A DNA stretch of 50,769 bases, taken from contig JAGTRY010000016.1 of NCBI GenBank assembly GCA_018262235.1, forward strand, positions 1-50,769. Direction: 5' to 3'. Below are positions 25,116 through 36,777 of the stretch, piece after piece. This DNA comes from Pseudomonadota bacterium (lineage in GTDB: Bacteria; Pseudomonadota; Gammaproteobacteria; Burkholderiales; Rhodocyclaceae). Numbering within the stretch: position 1 is the stretch's first letter; every line of letters begins with the position of its first letter. The translations under genes were made by a program, and so were the position numbers. Below the pieces are notes generated by a model. That model ran no database searches and was not told where the DNA came from. It saw nothing but the letters and a program-made list of their open reading frames with translations.

Positions 25116-25961
25116 TTACAAGAGCGGGCCCGGCCCAGGGCGTACGGCCTTGAGCAATACGATCAGGGCACCCGCACCGCCTTCCGGTAAACGGGCCTGG
25201 CAGTACGCCATGACGTTCTGGTAGTTCATCAGCCAGCCTGCCACGAGCTTTTTCAATACAGGCTCCCTGCCTGGTGAGCCGCGGCCCTTGCCATGCACGA
25301 TGCGGACACAGCGTATGCCACGCTTTTTCCACTGGCCCATGCAGGCCGCCAGCAGCTCACGGGCGTCGTCCCGGTTGCAGCCGTGCAGGTCGAGCTGGTC
25401 CTGGACTACCCAGCGGCCGCGGCGCAGATCGCGGATGACTGAGCGTGGTACGCCATTTTCCAGATAGGTCAGTTCGTCGCCACCTTCCAGATGGAGTTCC
25501 AGTGAGGTGGGGGCATAGATGGACTCGGCAAGGGCGGCCTGCTCATCGCGTTCATGCTGGATCGGCAAGGGACGTGGCTTGGGCGGCTCCGGGAAAACCT
25601 TGTCGGTCTGGATGGGACGGACTCCTTGCAAGGCCGTGGCCAGATCGGCGGCGTCTGCGCTGAGGGGTTTGTGATCCAGATCTTCCGCCAGCCAAGCGGC
25701 GGGAATCCATTCTTCACGGTTCTGCTGCGGTTCAGCAGGGTTGGCTTTTTCTGCCTTGGACTCGCGTGGGCGGGGAACCGGTGCCGGTTTGGGAAGTTCG
25801 ATGACGGCTTGATTGACAGGTGGCAGTGCCTGCGTGCCGGCTATTGCCGCACGAAACAGGTCTGCGTCATTGAGTGGGTCTACAACAACAGCCCGCTGAA
25901 GAGCGGGCTGTTGTTTCAGCTTGCGTTTGATGTCCGCAAGCGGCAGGCGTTTGCTGCTCAT
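25116..25961 (-). CDS. Smr/MutS2-type domain protein
   Basis: The 281-residue protein has a proline-rich, charged N-terminal half and a C-terminal Smr domain (about residues 185-275), with the DLHG motif in QDQLDLHGCNRDDA and the second motif RIVHGKGRGS, then GGAGALIVLLK. Smr domains nick or bind nucleic acids; single-Smr proteins of this type act on RNA or stalled ribosomes in some bacteria. The ATG at 25961 matches MSSKRLPLADIK. It lies five bases after the trxB stop, suggesting co-transcription. Confidence 0.9.
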   Translation of the reverse strand: MSSKRLPLADIKRKLKQQPALQRAVVVDPLNDADLFRAAIAGTQALPPVNQAVIELPKPAPVPRPRESKAEKANPAEPQQNREEWIPAAWLAEDLDHKPLSADAADLATALQGVRPIQTDKVFPEPPKPRPLPIQHERDEQAALAESIYAPTSLELHLEGGDELTYLENGVPRSVIRDLRRGRWVVQDQLDLHGCNRDDARELLAACMGQWKKRGIRCVRIVHGKGRGSPGREPVLKKLVAGWLMNYQNVMAYCQARLPEGGAGALIVLLKAVRPGPGPLL

Positions 25962-25966
25962 GCAGC

Positions 25967-27073
<1,107 letters not shown>

Positions 27074-27190
27074 TCACATATACTCAGCGGTGCAGTCTCG
27101 AAGAAGGTCCATAAGAAGACCCTGATGAGCTGGATGTGGTAGGTCCTATAGTTTGCGCCTGATGCGCTGCGTAGAGAGCACGGAGGATGA

Positions 27191-27868
27191 ATGAGCAGTA
27201 ACAAGCTTGTGGTTTCGGCGACCGCCCTGAGTACCCTGCCGGTATTTCAGGGGCTTGATATCGGACAACTCGAAGAAATCGCGGTTCACGCCGGCATGCG
27301 TCGCGTTGCGCGTGGCGTTACGGTTGTACAGGCAGGAGAAACGACCGACAACGTGTATTTCATCCTGAATGGCAGCATGAAGGTCTTGATCTGTGATGCG
27401 GATGGTCGCGAAGTTATCTTCACCATCATTGGTCAGGGGGCTGTATTTGGTGAAATGGGGATGCTGGATGCTGCGCCACGCTCCGCGTCCGTGGTGGCTG
27501 CCGTGCCAACGGATCTGGTGGTCTTTTCCCAGGCTGATTTTCTGAAAATCCTCAAGAACCATTTCGATGTCTGTCTGCGGGTCATGGGGAACATGGCCAA
27601 GCGTTTGCGCGAAGCCGACCGCAAGATCGAGAGTCTGGCACTGATGGATGTCTATGGCAGGGTGGCGAGGCTGCTTCTGGATCTGGCCGAGACCACCGAT
27701 GGCAAATCGGTGATCCGCAAGAAGATTTCCAAGCAGGATATTGCCAAGATGATTGGTGCCTCCCGCGAGATGGTTTCCCGGGTGATGAAGGATCTGATTG
27801 CCCGTGGCTTGATTGAAGAAGCTGCCCACGGCCAACTCGTGGTACAGGACCGGATCATTTCTCTTTGA
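27191..27868 (+). CDS. Crp/Fnr family transcriptional regulator
   Basis: The 225-residue protein has an N-terminal cyclic-nucleotide-type sensor barrel with GEMGMLDAAPRSASV, which keeps the arginine-serine pair that CRP uses for cAMP phosphate, a long dimer helix, and a C-terminal winged helix with SKQDIAKMIGASREMVSRVMKDL. There is no N-terminal cysteine cluster of the Fnr type, so a nucleotide ligand is likelier than oxygen. GGAGG lies four bases before the ATG, a slightly short spacing. It is divergent from trxB and directly before ftsK. Confidence 0.92.
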   Translation: MSSNKLVVSATALSTLPVFQGLDIGQLEEIAVHAGMRRVARGVTVVQAGETTDNVYFILNGSMKVLICDADGREVIFTIIGQGAVFGEMGMLDAAPRSASVVAAVPTDLVVFSQADFLKILKNHFDVCLRVMGNMAKRLREADRKIESLALMDVYGRVARLLLDLAETTDGKSVIRKKISKQDIAKMIGASREMVSRVMKDLIARGLIEEAAHGQLVVQDRIISL

Positions 27869-27910
27869 TGGACGGTACGTGCGACATGCGGAGTGGAGCA
27901 GGCGTGTCTG

Positions 27911-27916
27911 TATAAT
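27911..27916 (+). promoter_or_regulatory. probable -10 element for ftsK
   Basis: A perfect TATAAT lies 27 bp before the ftsK start. No convincing -35 is found 17 bp upstream, so activation or read-through from the regulator gene is possible. Confidence 0.4.
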
Positions 27917-27943
27917 CGTCTGATCCTGACTGCCGGCCTCGCC

Positions 27944-30259
27944 ATGTTGTTCCGTTCCGCCAATCGAACCCCGTCCCAGCCTTTGCCCGAGAAGATCGGC
28001 GCCTTGTTGCGTGAGGCGGGCTGGCTGTTGCTTGCTGCGGTCGGTGTCTTCCTGGCGATGATCCTGTTCGGCTATACCAAGGCCGATCCTGGCTGGTCGC
28101 ACGCGGTGGATGTGCTGCGGGTGGCGAATCCTGGCGGGCGATTTGGCGCCTGGCTGGCCGATATGCTCTTGCAGCTTTTCGGTAGCTCGGCCTGGTGGCT
28201 GGTGATCCTGATGGTCTGGGGCCTGTTGATTGGTGGCCGGCGTTTCCGTGAAGAACTCGATTCCGATCATCGTTCCCTGCTGATCGTGCTGGCCGGATTC
28301 TTCATTGTGTTGTTGACCAGCTGCGGGCTCGAGTCGCTGCGTTTCCACACCAGTCATGCGGTCCTGCCGGGCGTTCCGGGGGGCGTCATTGGAACCGAAC
28401 TGGGGCGGTTGGTGATGCGCTACCTCGGTTTTACCGGTGGAACCTTGATCCTGCTGACTGCCTGGGCTGGCGGACTGAGCTTGTTTGGTGGTTTTTCCTG
28501 GATCAATGCCGTCGAAAAAATGGGCTATGTCCTGGAACGTGCGTGGGAGCTGAGCCTGAAAGCGATCCAGTCCTGGCAGGATCGGCAGGCGGGCAAGGAA
28601 ACCGCCGTCAAGCGCGAAGAGAAAATCAAGCGCGAACGCAAAAAGCGTGAGGACTCTCCGCCTATCGCGATTCATATCGAACCGGCGATGAAGGCCGAGC
28701 CCATCAAGGTCATTGAGCCCCGGACAGATCGGGATCGTCAGCAAGGCCTCTTCGGGAATACCGCGGGAGGCGGACTGCCTGCGCTGAATCTGCTGGACAT
28801 GCCAAGCAACGATGTGGAGCCGCCTTCGGTCGAGTCTCTTGAATACACCTCGCGTCTGATTGAACGCAAGCTGGCGGATTTTGGCGTGGAAGTGAAAGTT
28901 CTGGCCGCCTATCCCGGTCCGGTGATCACGCGTTACGAAATCGAACCGGCGGTTGGCGTGAAGGGCGCCCAGATCATGAATCTGGTCAAGGACCTTGCAC
29001 GTGCCTTGTCGGTAATCAGCATCCGGGTGGTCGAGACGATCCCGGGCAAGGCCTGCATGGGGCTCGAGATTCCGAATGTGAAGCGCCAGATGGTGCGGCT
29101 TTCGGAGATCATTGGCTCCAAGGTCTATCACGACATGAATTCGCCGCTAACCGTGGTGCTGGGCAAGGATATTGGCGGCAACCCGGTGGTGGCTGATCTG
29201 GCCAAGATGCCCCACTTGCTGGTGGCTGGGACGACCGGCTCGGGCAAATCGGTGGGTATCAATGCAATGATTCTGTCATTGCTCTACAAGGTCGAAGCCG
29301 ACAAGGTCCGGCTGATCCTGATCGACCCGAAGATGCTGGAACTGTCGGTCTACGACGGTATCCCGCATCTGCTGGCCCCGGTAGTGACCGACATGAAACA
29401 TGCCGCGCATGCCTTGAACTGGTGTGTGGGCGAAATGGAACGCCGCTACAAGCTGATGTCGGCGCTGGGCGTGCGCAATCTGGCTGGTTTCAACAAGCAG
29501 ATTGCCGACGGAATGAAGTCGGGCTCACCGATCAAGAATCCATTCAGCCTGACCCCGGAGAATCCCGAACCGCTTGAAACGATGCCGATGATCGTGGTGG
29601 TCATCGATGAGCTGGCGGACTTGATGATGGTTGTCGGCAAGAAGATCGAAGAGTTGATCGCCCGTCTGGCCCAGAAAGCCCGCGCGGCAGGGATTCATTT
29701 GGTGCTCGCCACCCAGCGTCCTTCGGTTGATGTGATCACCGGCCTGATCAAGGCGAACATTCCGACACGCATGTCCTTCCAGGTTTCCAGCAAGATCGAT
29801 TCGCGTACCATCCTTGACCAGATGGGGGCTGAATCCTTGCTTGGTATGGGGGATATGCTGTATCTCGCGCCCGGTAGCGGGCAGCCGAACCGCATTCACG
29901 GGGCCTTCGTGGACGACAAGGAAGTGCATAAGGTCGTCGAATACATCAAGACCACCGGTCAGCCGGATTATGTTGAAGGCATGCTCACGGGAGCGACGGA
30001 AGATGGCAACGAGGGTGGAGGCGATCTGTTCGGAGACGCCAGTGGCAAGCCTGATGGCGAGTCCGATGAACTCTACGATAAAGCGGTTGCCATCGTGCTG
30101 CAAACGCGCCGTCCCTCGATCTCTCTGGTTCAGCGGCATTTGCGGATCGGTTACAACCGTGCGGCCCGCCTGATCGAACAAATGGAAAAATCCGGCCTGG
30201 TTTCGGCTGCCAATGCGACAGGTGCCCGCGAAGTGCTCGCCCCTGCACGCGAATCCTGA
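27944..30259 (+). CDS. ftsK: DNA translocase FtsK
   Basis: FtsK pumps DNA at the division septum and activates chromosome dimer resolution. The 771-residue protein has four N-terminal membrane helices (about residues 25-190), a short charged linker, the motor with Walker A GTTGSGKS (429-436) and the Walker B region [13 protein letters not shown], and the C-terminal gamma winged helix ([37 protein letters not shown]) that reads KOPS sites. It is shorter than E. coli FtsK because the linker is short, which is usual in betaproteobacteria. It precedes lolA, rarA and serS as in many proteobacteria. Confidence 0.97.
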   Translation: MLFRSANRTPSQPLPEKIGALLREAGWLLLAAVGVFLAMILFGYTKADPGWSHAVDVLRVANPGGRFGAWLADMLLQLFGSSAWWLVILMVWGLLIGGRRFREELDSDHRSLLIVLAGFFIVLLTSCGLESLRFHTSHAVLPGVPGGVIGTELGRLVMRYLGFTGGTLILLTAWAGGLSLFGGFSWINAVEKMGYVLERAWELSLKAIQSWQDRQAGKETAVKREEKIKRERKKREDSPPIAIHIEPAMKAEPIKVIEPRTDRDRQQGLFGNTAGGGLPALNLLDMPSNDVEPPSVESLEYTSRLIERKLADFGVEVKVLAAYPGPVITRYEIEPAVGVKGAQIMNLVKDLARALSVISIRVVETIPGKACMGLEIPNVKRQMVRLSEIIGSKVYHDMNSPLTVVLGKDIGGNPVVADLAKMPHLLVAGTTGSGKSVGINAMILSLLYKVEADKVRLILIDPKMLELSVYDGIPHLLAPVVTDMKHAAHALNWCVGEMERRYKLMSALGVRNLAGFNKQIADGMKSGSPIKNPFSLTPENPEPLETMPMIVVVIDELADLMMVVGKKIEELIARLAQKARAAGIHLVLATQRPSVDVITGLIKANIPTRMSFQVSSKIDSRTILDQMGAESLLGMGDMLYLAPGSGQPNRIHGAFVDDKEVHKVVEYIKTTGQPDYVEGMLTGATEDGNEGGGDLFGDASGKPDGESDELYDKAVAIVLQTRRPSISLVQRHLRIGYNRAARLIEQMEKSGLVSAANATGAREVLAPARES

Positions 30260-30280
30260 CTATTCTCCTGGTTACCCATC

Positions 30281-30892
30281 ATGAAGCATCTACTGATTTC
30301 TGCCTTGTGCCTGGCCATGCCGGCACTGGCCTCGGCTGCGGCCATCGAGCAGTTGCACCAGTTTCTGGATGGCACCAAAACGGCCAAGGCCAGTTTTTCC
30401 CAGAAAGTGATCACCAAGACCGGGCGGGCAGGGCAGACTGCTTCCGGATCGATGAGTTTTTTGCGGCCCGGAAAATTCCGCTGGCAGTACACCAAACCCT
30501 ATGACCAGCTGATCGTGGCAGATGGGAACAAGCTGTGGAGTTTCGACAAGGAACTCAACCAGGTCGTCATCAAGCCGATGAGTCAGGCGCTCGGGGCGAC
30601 ACCAGCGGCACTACTCGCTGGCAGCAATGATCTGCAGAAGAATTTCACGCTCAAGGAAGATGGCGCGTCTGATGGGCTTGAATGGCTGGAGGCCACGCCA
30701 CGCACCAAGGAAGCCGGTTTTGAGCGTGTCCGGATCGGTCTGAAAGGCAATCTGCCACAGTCCATGGAAGTGCATGACAACTTTGGCCAGACCACAGTCC
30801 TGTTGTTCAGCAACTTTGAACGCAATCCGGCCTTGCCGGCCGATACATTCGTATTCACGCCGCCCAAGGGTGCAGATGTGGTGGGCGAATAG
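30281..30892 (+). CDS. lolA: outer-membrane lipoprotein carrier protein
   Basis: LolA ferries lipoproteins across the periplasm from LolCDE to LolB. The 203-residue precursor has a signal peptide (cleavage around ASA-AA) and the family sequence TAKASFSQKVITKTG, GSMSFLRPGKFRWQYTKPYDQ and LIVADGNKLWSFDKELNQV. It lies 21 bp after ftsK and ahead of rarA, the conserved order. A large hairpin follows the stop. Confidence 0.96.
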   Translation: MKHLLISALCLAMPALASAAAIEQLHQFLDGTKTAKASFSQKVITKTGRAGQTASGSMSFLRPGKFRWQYTKPYDQLIVADGNKLWSFDKELNQVVIKPMSQALGATPAALLAGSNDLQKNFTLKEDGASDGLEWLEATPRTKEAGFERVRIGLKGNLPQSMEVHDNFGQTTVLLFSNFERNPALPADTFVFTPPKGADVVGE

Positions 30893-30899
30893 ACCTCCC

Positions 30900-30939
30900 A
30901 TCGGCAGGTATCTCTGCATTCGTGGAGATATCTGCCGAT
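30900..30939. other. 15-bp inverted repeat between lolA and rarA
   Basis: ATCGGCAGGTATCTC (30900-30914) pairs with GAGATATCTGCCGAT (30925-30939) with a single mismatched position and a 10-base loop. There is no T tract, so it is not a standard terminator. It may be an RNA processing or stabilising stem for lolA, or an operator. Confidence 0.7.
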
Positions 30940-30982
30940 CCGTAACATTGCGTGATTCCCGTCTGGAACAGAACCCGACTGC

Positions 30983-32308
30983 ATGGCTGATCTTTTCTCC
31001 ACCCCTCCTGCTGCCAACAAGGTTCCGCTTGCCGAGCGCCTGCGCCCGATCACGCTGGACGACGTGGTGGGCCAGTTGCATCTGCTGGGGCCGGGCAAGC
31101 CGTTACGCCTGGCGGTAGAGTCGGGCAAGCCGCATTCGATGATCCTGTGGGGCCCCCCGGGCGTTGGCAAGACCACGCTGGCGCGCTTGATGGCCCGGCA
31201 TTTCGATGCCGAGTTCATGGCCCTGTCGGCCGTGTTCGCGGGCGTGAAAGACATTCGTGAAGCCGTCGCGCAGGCCGAGATGCTGCGTGACACGACAGGG
31301 CGACGCACCATCCTGTTCGTGGATGAAGTGCACCGGTTCAACAAAAGCCAGCAAGATGCCTTCCTGCCTTATGTGGAATCCGGCTTGCTGACCTTCATCG
31401 GTGCGACCACTGAGAATCCCTCTTTCGAAGTCAATTCGGCGCTGCTCTCGCGTGCTTCGGTATATGTGCTGGATAGTCTCAAACCCGAAGAGATGCAGCA
31501 GCTTTTCACGCGAGCCTGCCGTGAAGCCCTCCCGGAATTGCATTTCACCGATGAGGCACGGGACCGGTTGATCGGATGGGCCGATGGGGATGCGCGACGT
31601 TTCCTGAATGTCCTCGAAACCCTGGAAACCGCAGCCAGTGCTGCCGGGGTGCACGAGATCACCGGAGCGTTTGCCGAATCCACCCTGGCGCAGAATCTGC
31701 GCCGTTTCGACAAGGGGGGAGAAGCCTTCTACGACCAGATATCGGCATTGCATAAATCGGTGCGGGGTTCGAATCCAGATGCTGCCTTGTACTGGTTCGT
31801 CCGCATGCTCGATGGCGGTGCAGATCCCTTGTACCTGGGACGACGCATCGTGCGCATGGCGGTCGAAGACATTGGTCTGGCGGATCCCCGCGCGCTGACG
31901 CTGGCTCTGGAGGGATGTCAAACCTATGAGCGGCTGGGTTCTCCCGAAGGGGAACTGGCCCTGGCGCAGGCGGTGGTGTATCTCGCCATTGCGGCCAAAT
32001 CCAACGCCTTGTACATGGCTTATAACGAAGCGCGGCGCTTCGTGAAGCAGGACGTCAGCCGGCCCGTGCCAATTCATCTGCGCAATGCGCCGACCAAGCT
32101 CATGAAGGAACTCGGTTACGGCAAGGAATACCGTTACGCGCATGACGAGCCTGGTGCCTACGCTGCGGGTGAAGACTATCTGCCGGAAGGCATGCCCGCG
32201 GTCCGCTGGTATGAACCTACAGACCGCGGCATGGAAAGCAAGATTGCCCAGAAACTTGCCTATCTGAGGAGTCTGGACCGTGCGGCGCAGGAAGCTGGGG
32301 ACGATTGA
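30983..32308 (+). CDS. rarA: replication-associated recombination protein A (AAA+ ATPase)
   Basis: RarA (MgsA) acts at stalled replication forks with single-strand-binding protein. The 441-residue protein has Walker A GPPGVGKT (57-64), Walker B ILFVDEVHRF (D114, E115), sensor 1 FIGATTENPSFEVN and the C-terminal tetramerisation region with DGGADPLYLGRRIVRMAVEDIGLADP. Its length equals that of other RarA proteins. It lies between lolA and serS in conserved order. Confidence 0.97.
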   Translation: MADLFSTPPAANKVPLAERLRPITLDDVVGQLHLLGPGKPLRLAVESGKPHSMILWGPPGVGKTTLARLMARHFDAEFMALSAVFAGVKDIREAVAQAEMLRDTTGRRTILFVDEVHRFNKSQQDAFLPYVESGLLTFIGATTENPSFEVNSALLSRASVYVLDSLKPEEMQQLFTRACREALPELHFTDEARDRLIGWADGDARRFLNVLETLETAASAAGVHEITGAFAESTLAQNLRRFDKGGEAFYDQISALHKSVRGSNPDAALYWFVRMLDGGADPLYLGRRIVRMAVEDIGLADPRALTLALEGCQTYERLGSPEGELALAQAVVYLAIAAKSNALYMAYNEARRFVKQDVSRPVPIHLRNAPTKLMKELGYGKEYRYAHDEPGAYAAGEDYLPEGMPAVRWYEPTDRGMESKIAQKLAYLRSLDRAAQEAGDD

Positions 32309-32452
32309 GCGCCTGCTGCATGCGGTTGCGGGGTTTTCTCCAGGGTTCTTGAGCCGATGTCTTGTGCCAGAGCGGCTCGAGTAAACGCCGTTTGACCAGG
32401 GATATGCGAAATCTTTGTGCTGTGCAAAGAGCGGATTCCTTGCCTCGTGTAA

Positions 32453-33778
<1,326 letters not shown>

Positions 33779-33801
33779 TCCAGTGCCTTGTTGCAGCATC
33801 C

Positions 33802-33828
33802 AAAAAAGCTCCTTCGGGAGTTTTTTTT
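33802..33828 (+). terminator. terminator after serS
   Basis: CTCC-TTCG-GGAG (33809-33820) with an A run before it and eight T after it forms a typical rho-independent terminator 30 bp past the serS stop. Confidence 0.85.
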
Positions 33829-33953
33829 GTACCGTTGAGCGGCAATAGTCGGCCCTCTGGAGAGACTGGAATCCCCCTCGGGGGGCGAGTCGCTACCATC
33901 CTTTCCTTGAACGAACATGGCAGTACGCGTCACCTTGTCTGGAGAATATGCTG

Positions 33954-34526
33954 ATGATTTGTGCCTACTGTCAGAATGAATTGCAAGCGGATGCCAAGGT
34001 TTGTGGCAAATGTGGAACGCCGGTGGAGGCCGTGAGCGCGGATGAACTTGTCATGCCGCCCGCTCAGGGAGGGTCTTCAGAGAAGCACGCGCGCACTCCG
34101 CCGCTCTCGCTGGCGCTGGAACTGGAACGGCAACGTGCCAATGCGGAGGAAATCGAAAAGAAGGGCCAGACTGTTGTCGTGGCGATCTTCGCGGCTGCCG
34201 CTGCACTGGTTCTCGTTGCAGTGAGCGTGTGGTGGTGGTTGACCCAGAGCGAAGTGCCTGTCCCTCCAGTTTCGGTTGAGGCTTCGGCCCCTGTGGTGAT
34301 CGAATCGGCGCCTGTTTCTGAGGTCTCCGCAGGCGTGACGGAAGAAACATTGATGACAATGCCTGAGCCGGTCACACAGGATTCGGCGGCAGAGCAAGGC
34401 AAGATGGCTACGGACAGGCAGCCGGAATCCGGTGCTAACAAAGCGCTCAAAAAATCCGTCAGCACAGTGAGTGAAGAAGAAGCCTACTTGCGCCAGATCC
34501 GGCACCAGTTGGAACAGCAGCACTGA
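33954..34526 (+). CDS. zinc-ribbon single-pass membrane protein
   Basis: The 190-residue protein starts with a zinc ribbon (CAYC and CGKC), then a charged linker, one membrane helix (VVVAIFAAAAALVLVAVSVWWWL) and a valine/proline/glutamate-rich tail. The order suggests a cytoplasmic zinc ribbon and a tail across the inner membrane. Such proteins are common and mostly uncharacterised; no function is assigned. ATG 33954 is nine bases from GGAG at 33941, while ATG 33948 is only three bases away. The next gene, a lipoprotein, starts 22 bp later. Confidence 0.85.
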   Translation: MICAYCQNELQADAKVCGKCGTPVEAVSADELVMPPAQGGSSEKHARTPPLSLALELERQRANAEEIEKKGQTVVVAIFAAAAALVLVAVSVWWWLTQSEVPVPPVSVEASAPVVIESAPVSEVSAGVTEETLMTMPEPVTQDSAAEQGKMATDRQPESGANKALKKSVSTVSEEEAYLRQIRHQLEQQH

Positions 34527-34548
34527 ATGGTTTTTCAGGAGAACTTGA

Positions 34549-35139
34549 ATGAAGTGGATCATGGTTGTTGCTGGCATCATTTTCTTGTCTGCATGTGCCA
34601 ATGAAAGCAGCAAGAACGAGGGCGCCACGCCCCGTCCCGAAAATAGTGCGCCATTGGCGTATGCTGCCAAGCCGGTGAGCAATCTGTTTGCGCCCTGGCT
34701 GGTGCTTCGTGACCGGGATGTTGCTGACGCCAGGAGTTTTGATGCCGCTATCCATAAGGAAGGCGTGCCGGTGGCATCTGAAATATCGCGGGTGGCACAG
34801 AAAAACGACGAGGGGCGCAGTCTGGTTGTCGATATCTGGAAGGGTACGAATATGGGCGTTCCTCCGCCGATGCTCAAAAAGCGTAGCCCGGGTTTGCAGC
34901 ATGCAGTGACCCTGGCCGGAGAGTTTGCGGCCAGTCGTGGTGCGCAGGCTCGTATCGCGGTATTTGTGAGTGAGGCGGACAAGCCGCTTGTGCGCAAGTG
35001 GCTGGAAAGCGGCCTGGCGAAAGGCCGCGGACAGTATCCGACAGAGCTGCAATGGAAAGGATTGAAGAAAGGAGACCTTCCATTCCTGCGGATCGAACCT
35101 GCCGATCCTCTCTATGCATTTGGGCCGTTTTCAAACTGA
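34549..35139 (+). CDS. hypothetical lipoprotein
   Basis: The 196-residue protein has a lipoprotein signal, MKWIMVVAGIIFLSAC, with lipidation at Cys16. The mature part has no family I recognise; it contains LVLRDRDVADARSFDAAIHKEG and a C-terminal segment LPFLRIEPADPLYAFGPF. A site TCAGGAG precedes the ATG at 34549. It is the last gene of the plus-strand unit and converges on the receiver-hemerythrin gene. It may work with the zinc-ribbon membrane protein upstream. Confidence 0.82.
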   Translation: MKWIMVVAGIIFLSACANESSKNEGATPRPENSAPLAYAAKPVSNLFAPWLVLRDRDVADARSFDAAIHKEGVPVASEISRVAQKNDEGRSLVVDIWKGTNMGVPPPMLKKRSPGLQHAVTLAGEFAASRGAQARIAVFVSEADKPLVRKWLESGLAKGRGQYPTELQWKGLKKGDLPFLRIEPADPLYAFGPFSN

Positions 35140-35186
35140 GACGGTGTGGAAAAGTCCCCAGATTCCAGCCAGGGATTTTCGGGGGC

Positions 35187-36761
35187 TTAATCCAGCTTCT
35201 TGCTGGCTAAGTGCTGGCTGAGCTTGCGATCACTGGTGACAACATGCGTAACAAACCAGTTTTTTAGCGCATCGATTGCCTGGGCCGGCTTGGAATCTTT
35301 GTGCTGGGTTTGCTCGGTCTGGAAGGAAACCAGTTTCTCTGCCAATGCTGCATGTTCGAGCTTGTGATGATTGATCCCCGGGTACGAGGAATGAGCCATC
35401 ATTTCTTCTTCACGAGTGAAGTGCTCATGAGTATGTTCCACGAACTTTGCAAACGAGCGCGTGACTTGTTCCTTGCTACCGCCTGAAATCGCGTCGTAGA
35501 CGTGGTTCATCAATACGACCATTGTCTTATGGTCTTCGTCGATGATCGTGTTGTCGACAGCGAACAGCTCGGACCAGTTGAGGTGGTACATCAGCCGCGA
35601 TGCTTCGGTACCGCTTGCGGTTTTCAGATCATGGATGATGCTGGACAGCTTGTCCTGAAGGTAGCTGTCGTCGGCATGGGTATCGAGAATCTTTTCCACC
35701 CCTGCATGAATCACCTCTGTGAGATAGTCTTCCTGCTCTTCCGACAAGGCTGCGCTGAGCAGGGCACGACCGATGTTCTCCGACATTTCGGAGACCACCA
35801 TGTTGGTCCGGACTCTTCCGTTGCGTTGGGCCGAATCGATTTCTTTCAATGCCTCGGTAATCCTGACCAGGGTCTGGTTGATGGCATTGCCGCGGAGTGC
35901 GGATTGTTGGGCCGAGATGATGGCTTCGACCCGTACGTCAGCGCCCTCGGCCAGCATGGCCAGATGGTCACGCAGACGGCCAATGCGATCAGGCTCCTCG
36001 CTTGGCAGATTGCTGATCAGCAAGGAGACACGATCATAGGTGATGAGCAGACGGTTGCCGAACTGGAAGATGCGGTCCATCCCGATCATCTTGTTGATTA
36101 CCGCGATTTCGATAGGTGAGGCTTCCCCATGGGCGTTGCGGGTGATGGACTGTTGAGGTGTCCGAACCTGAACAGCGCCCTGCAAGCCATATTCGTTGAT
36201 AGTACCGATTGATGCTTCCGCGATTTTTTCGAAGTCCTGCGTGGCATTGAATTTCTTCAGTGCTTCCAGCAAAACACCAATTTCGCCCATGCTGCTCATA
36301 GCCGTCATGGCGGTGGAGGAAGCGAAGTTGGCGGTGTTCTGCAGTTCTTGGTGCTGGATCGCACTGCTGAGCAGGCGCGCAACTTTGGCTTTGAGCTCGC
36401 GCAGACTGAAAGGCTTGATCACATAATCGTCACCTCCTGCGTCATAGCCTGCGATCCGGTCCGTGATTTCGTCGTGTCCGGAAAGGAAAATCACCGGAAT
36501 GTTTGCGGTATTTTCCATTTCGCGCAAAGCCCTGCAAAGGCTCAGCCCATCGATGCCAGGCATCTCCACATCCAGCAGGATCAAGGCTGGGGGGCGTGCA
36601 TCTATGGCCATGATGGCTTCACTGCCATCTTCTACGGACATGATTTCGTAATCGCTCTTCAGCGCCTCAATTACCAGGTCATGAATGAAGCGTTCGTCGT
36701 CGACGAGCAGGATGAGGGGGCGGTTTTCAGTATTCATTCCAGATTCGATGTCGATGTTCAT
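35187..36761 (-). CDS. response regulator with C-terminal bacteriohemerythrin domain
   Basis: The 524-residue protein starts with a receiver domain (about residues 15-135; phosphoacceptor D64 in LILLDVEMPG), has a middle region of about 250 residues of unknown fold, and ends with a hemerythrin domain from residue 394. Iron ligands are all present: H411 (DEDH), H447 and E451 (HFTREE), H466 and H470 (HHKLEH), H506 and D511 (THVVTSD). Hemerythrins bind oxygen through a di-iron centre, so the protein could join phosphorylation to oxygen or redox state. ATG 36761 is preferred over M9, whose spacing is poor. It lies 16 bp after the HD-GYP gene. Confidence 0.93.
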   Translation of the reverse strand: MNIDIESGMNTENRPLILLVDDERFIHDLVIEALKSDYEIMSVEDGSEAIMAIDARPPALILLDVEMPGIDGLSLCRALREMENTANIPVIFLSGHDEITDRIAGYDAGGDDYVIKPFSLRELKAKVARLLSSAIQHQELQNTANFASSTAMTAMSSMGEIGVLLEALKKFNATQDFEKIAEASIGTINEYGLQGAVQVRTPQQSITRNAHGEASPIEIAVINKMIGMDRIFQFGNRLLITYDRVSLLISNLPSEEPDRIGRLRDHLAMLAEGADVRVEAIISAQQSALRGNAINQTLVRITEALKEIDSAQRNGRVRTNMVVSEMSENIGRALLSAALSEEQEDYLTEVIHAGVEKILDTHADDSYLQDKLSSIIHDLKTASGTEASRLMYHLNWSELFAVDNTIIDEDHKTMVVLMNHVYDAISGGSKEQVTRSFAKFVEHTHEHFTREEEMMAHSSYPGINHHKLEHAALAEKLVSFQTEQTQHKDSKPAQAIDALKNWFVTHVVTSDRKLSQHLASKKLD

Positions 36762-36777
36762 GATAGAGCCTGAGTAT

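Noticed and set aside
27146-29131. A long minus-strand open frame opposite the Crp/Fnr gene and ftsK
   Set aside because: It is antisense to two clear conserved genes and its protein is rich in His and Gln with no family; it is a shadow of codon bias.
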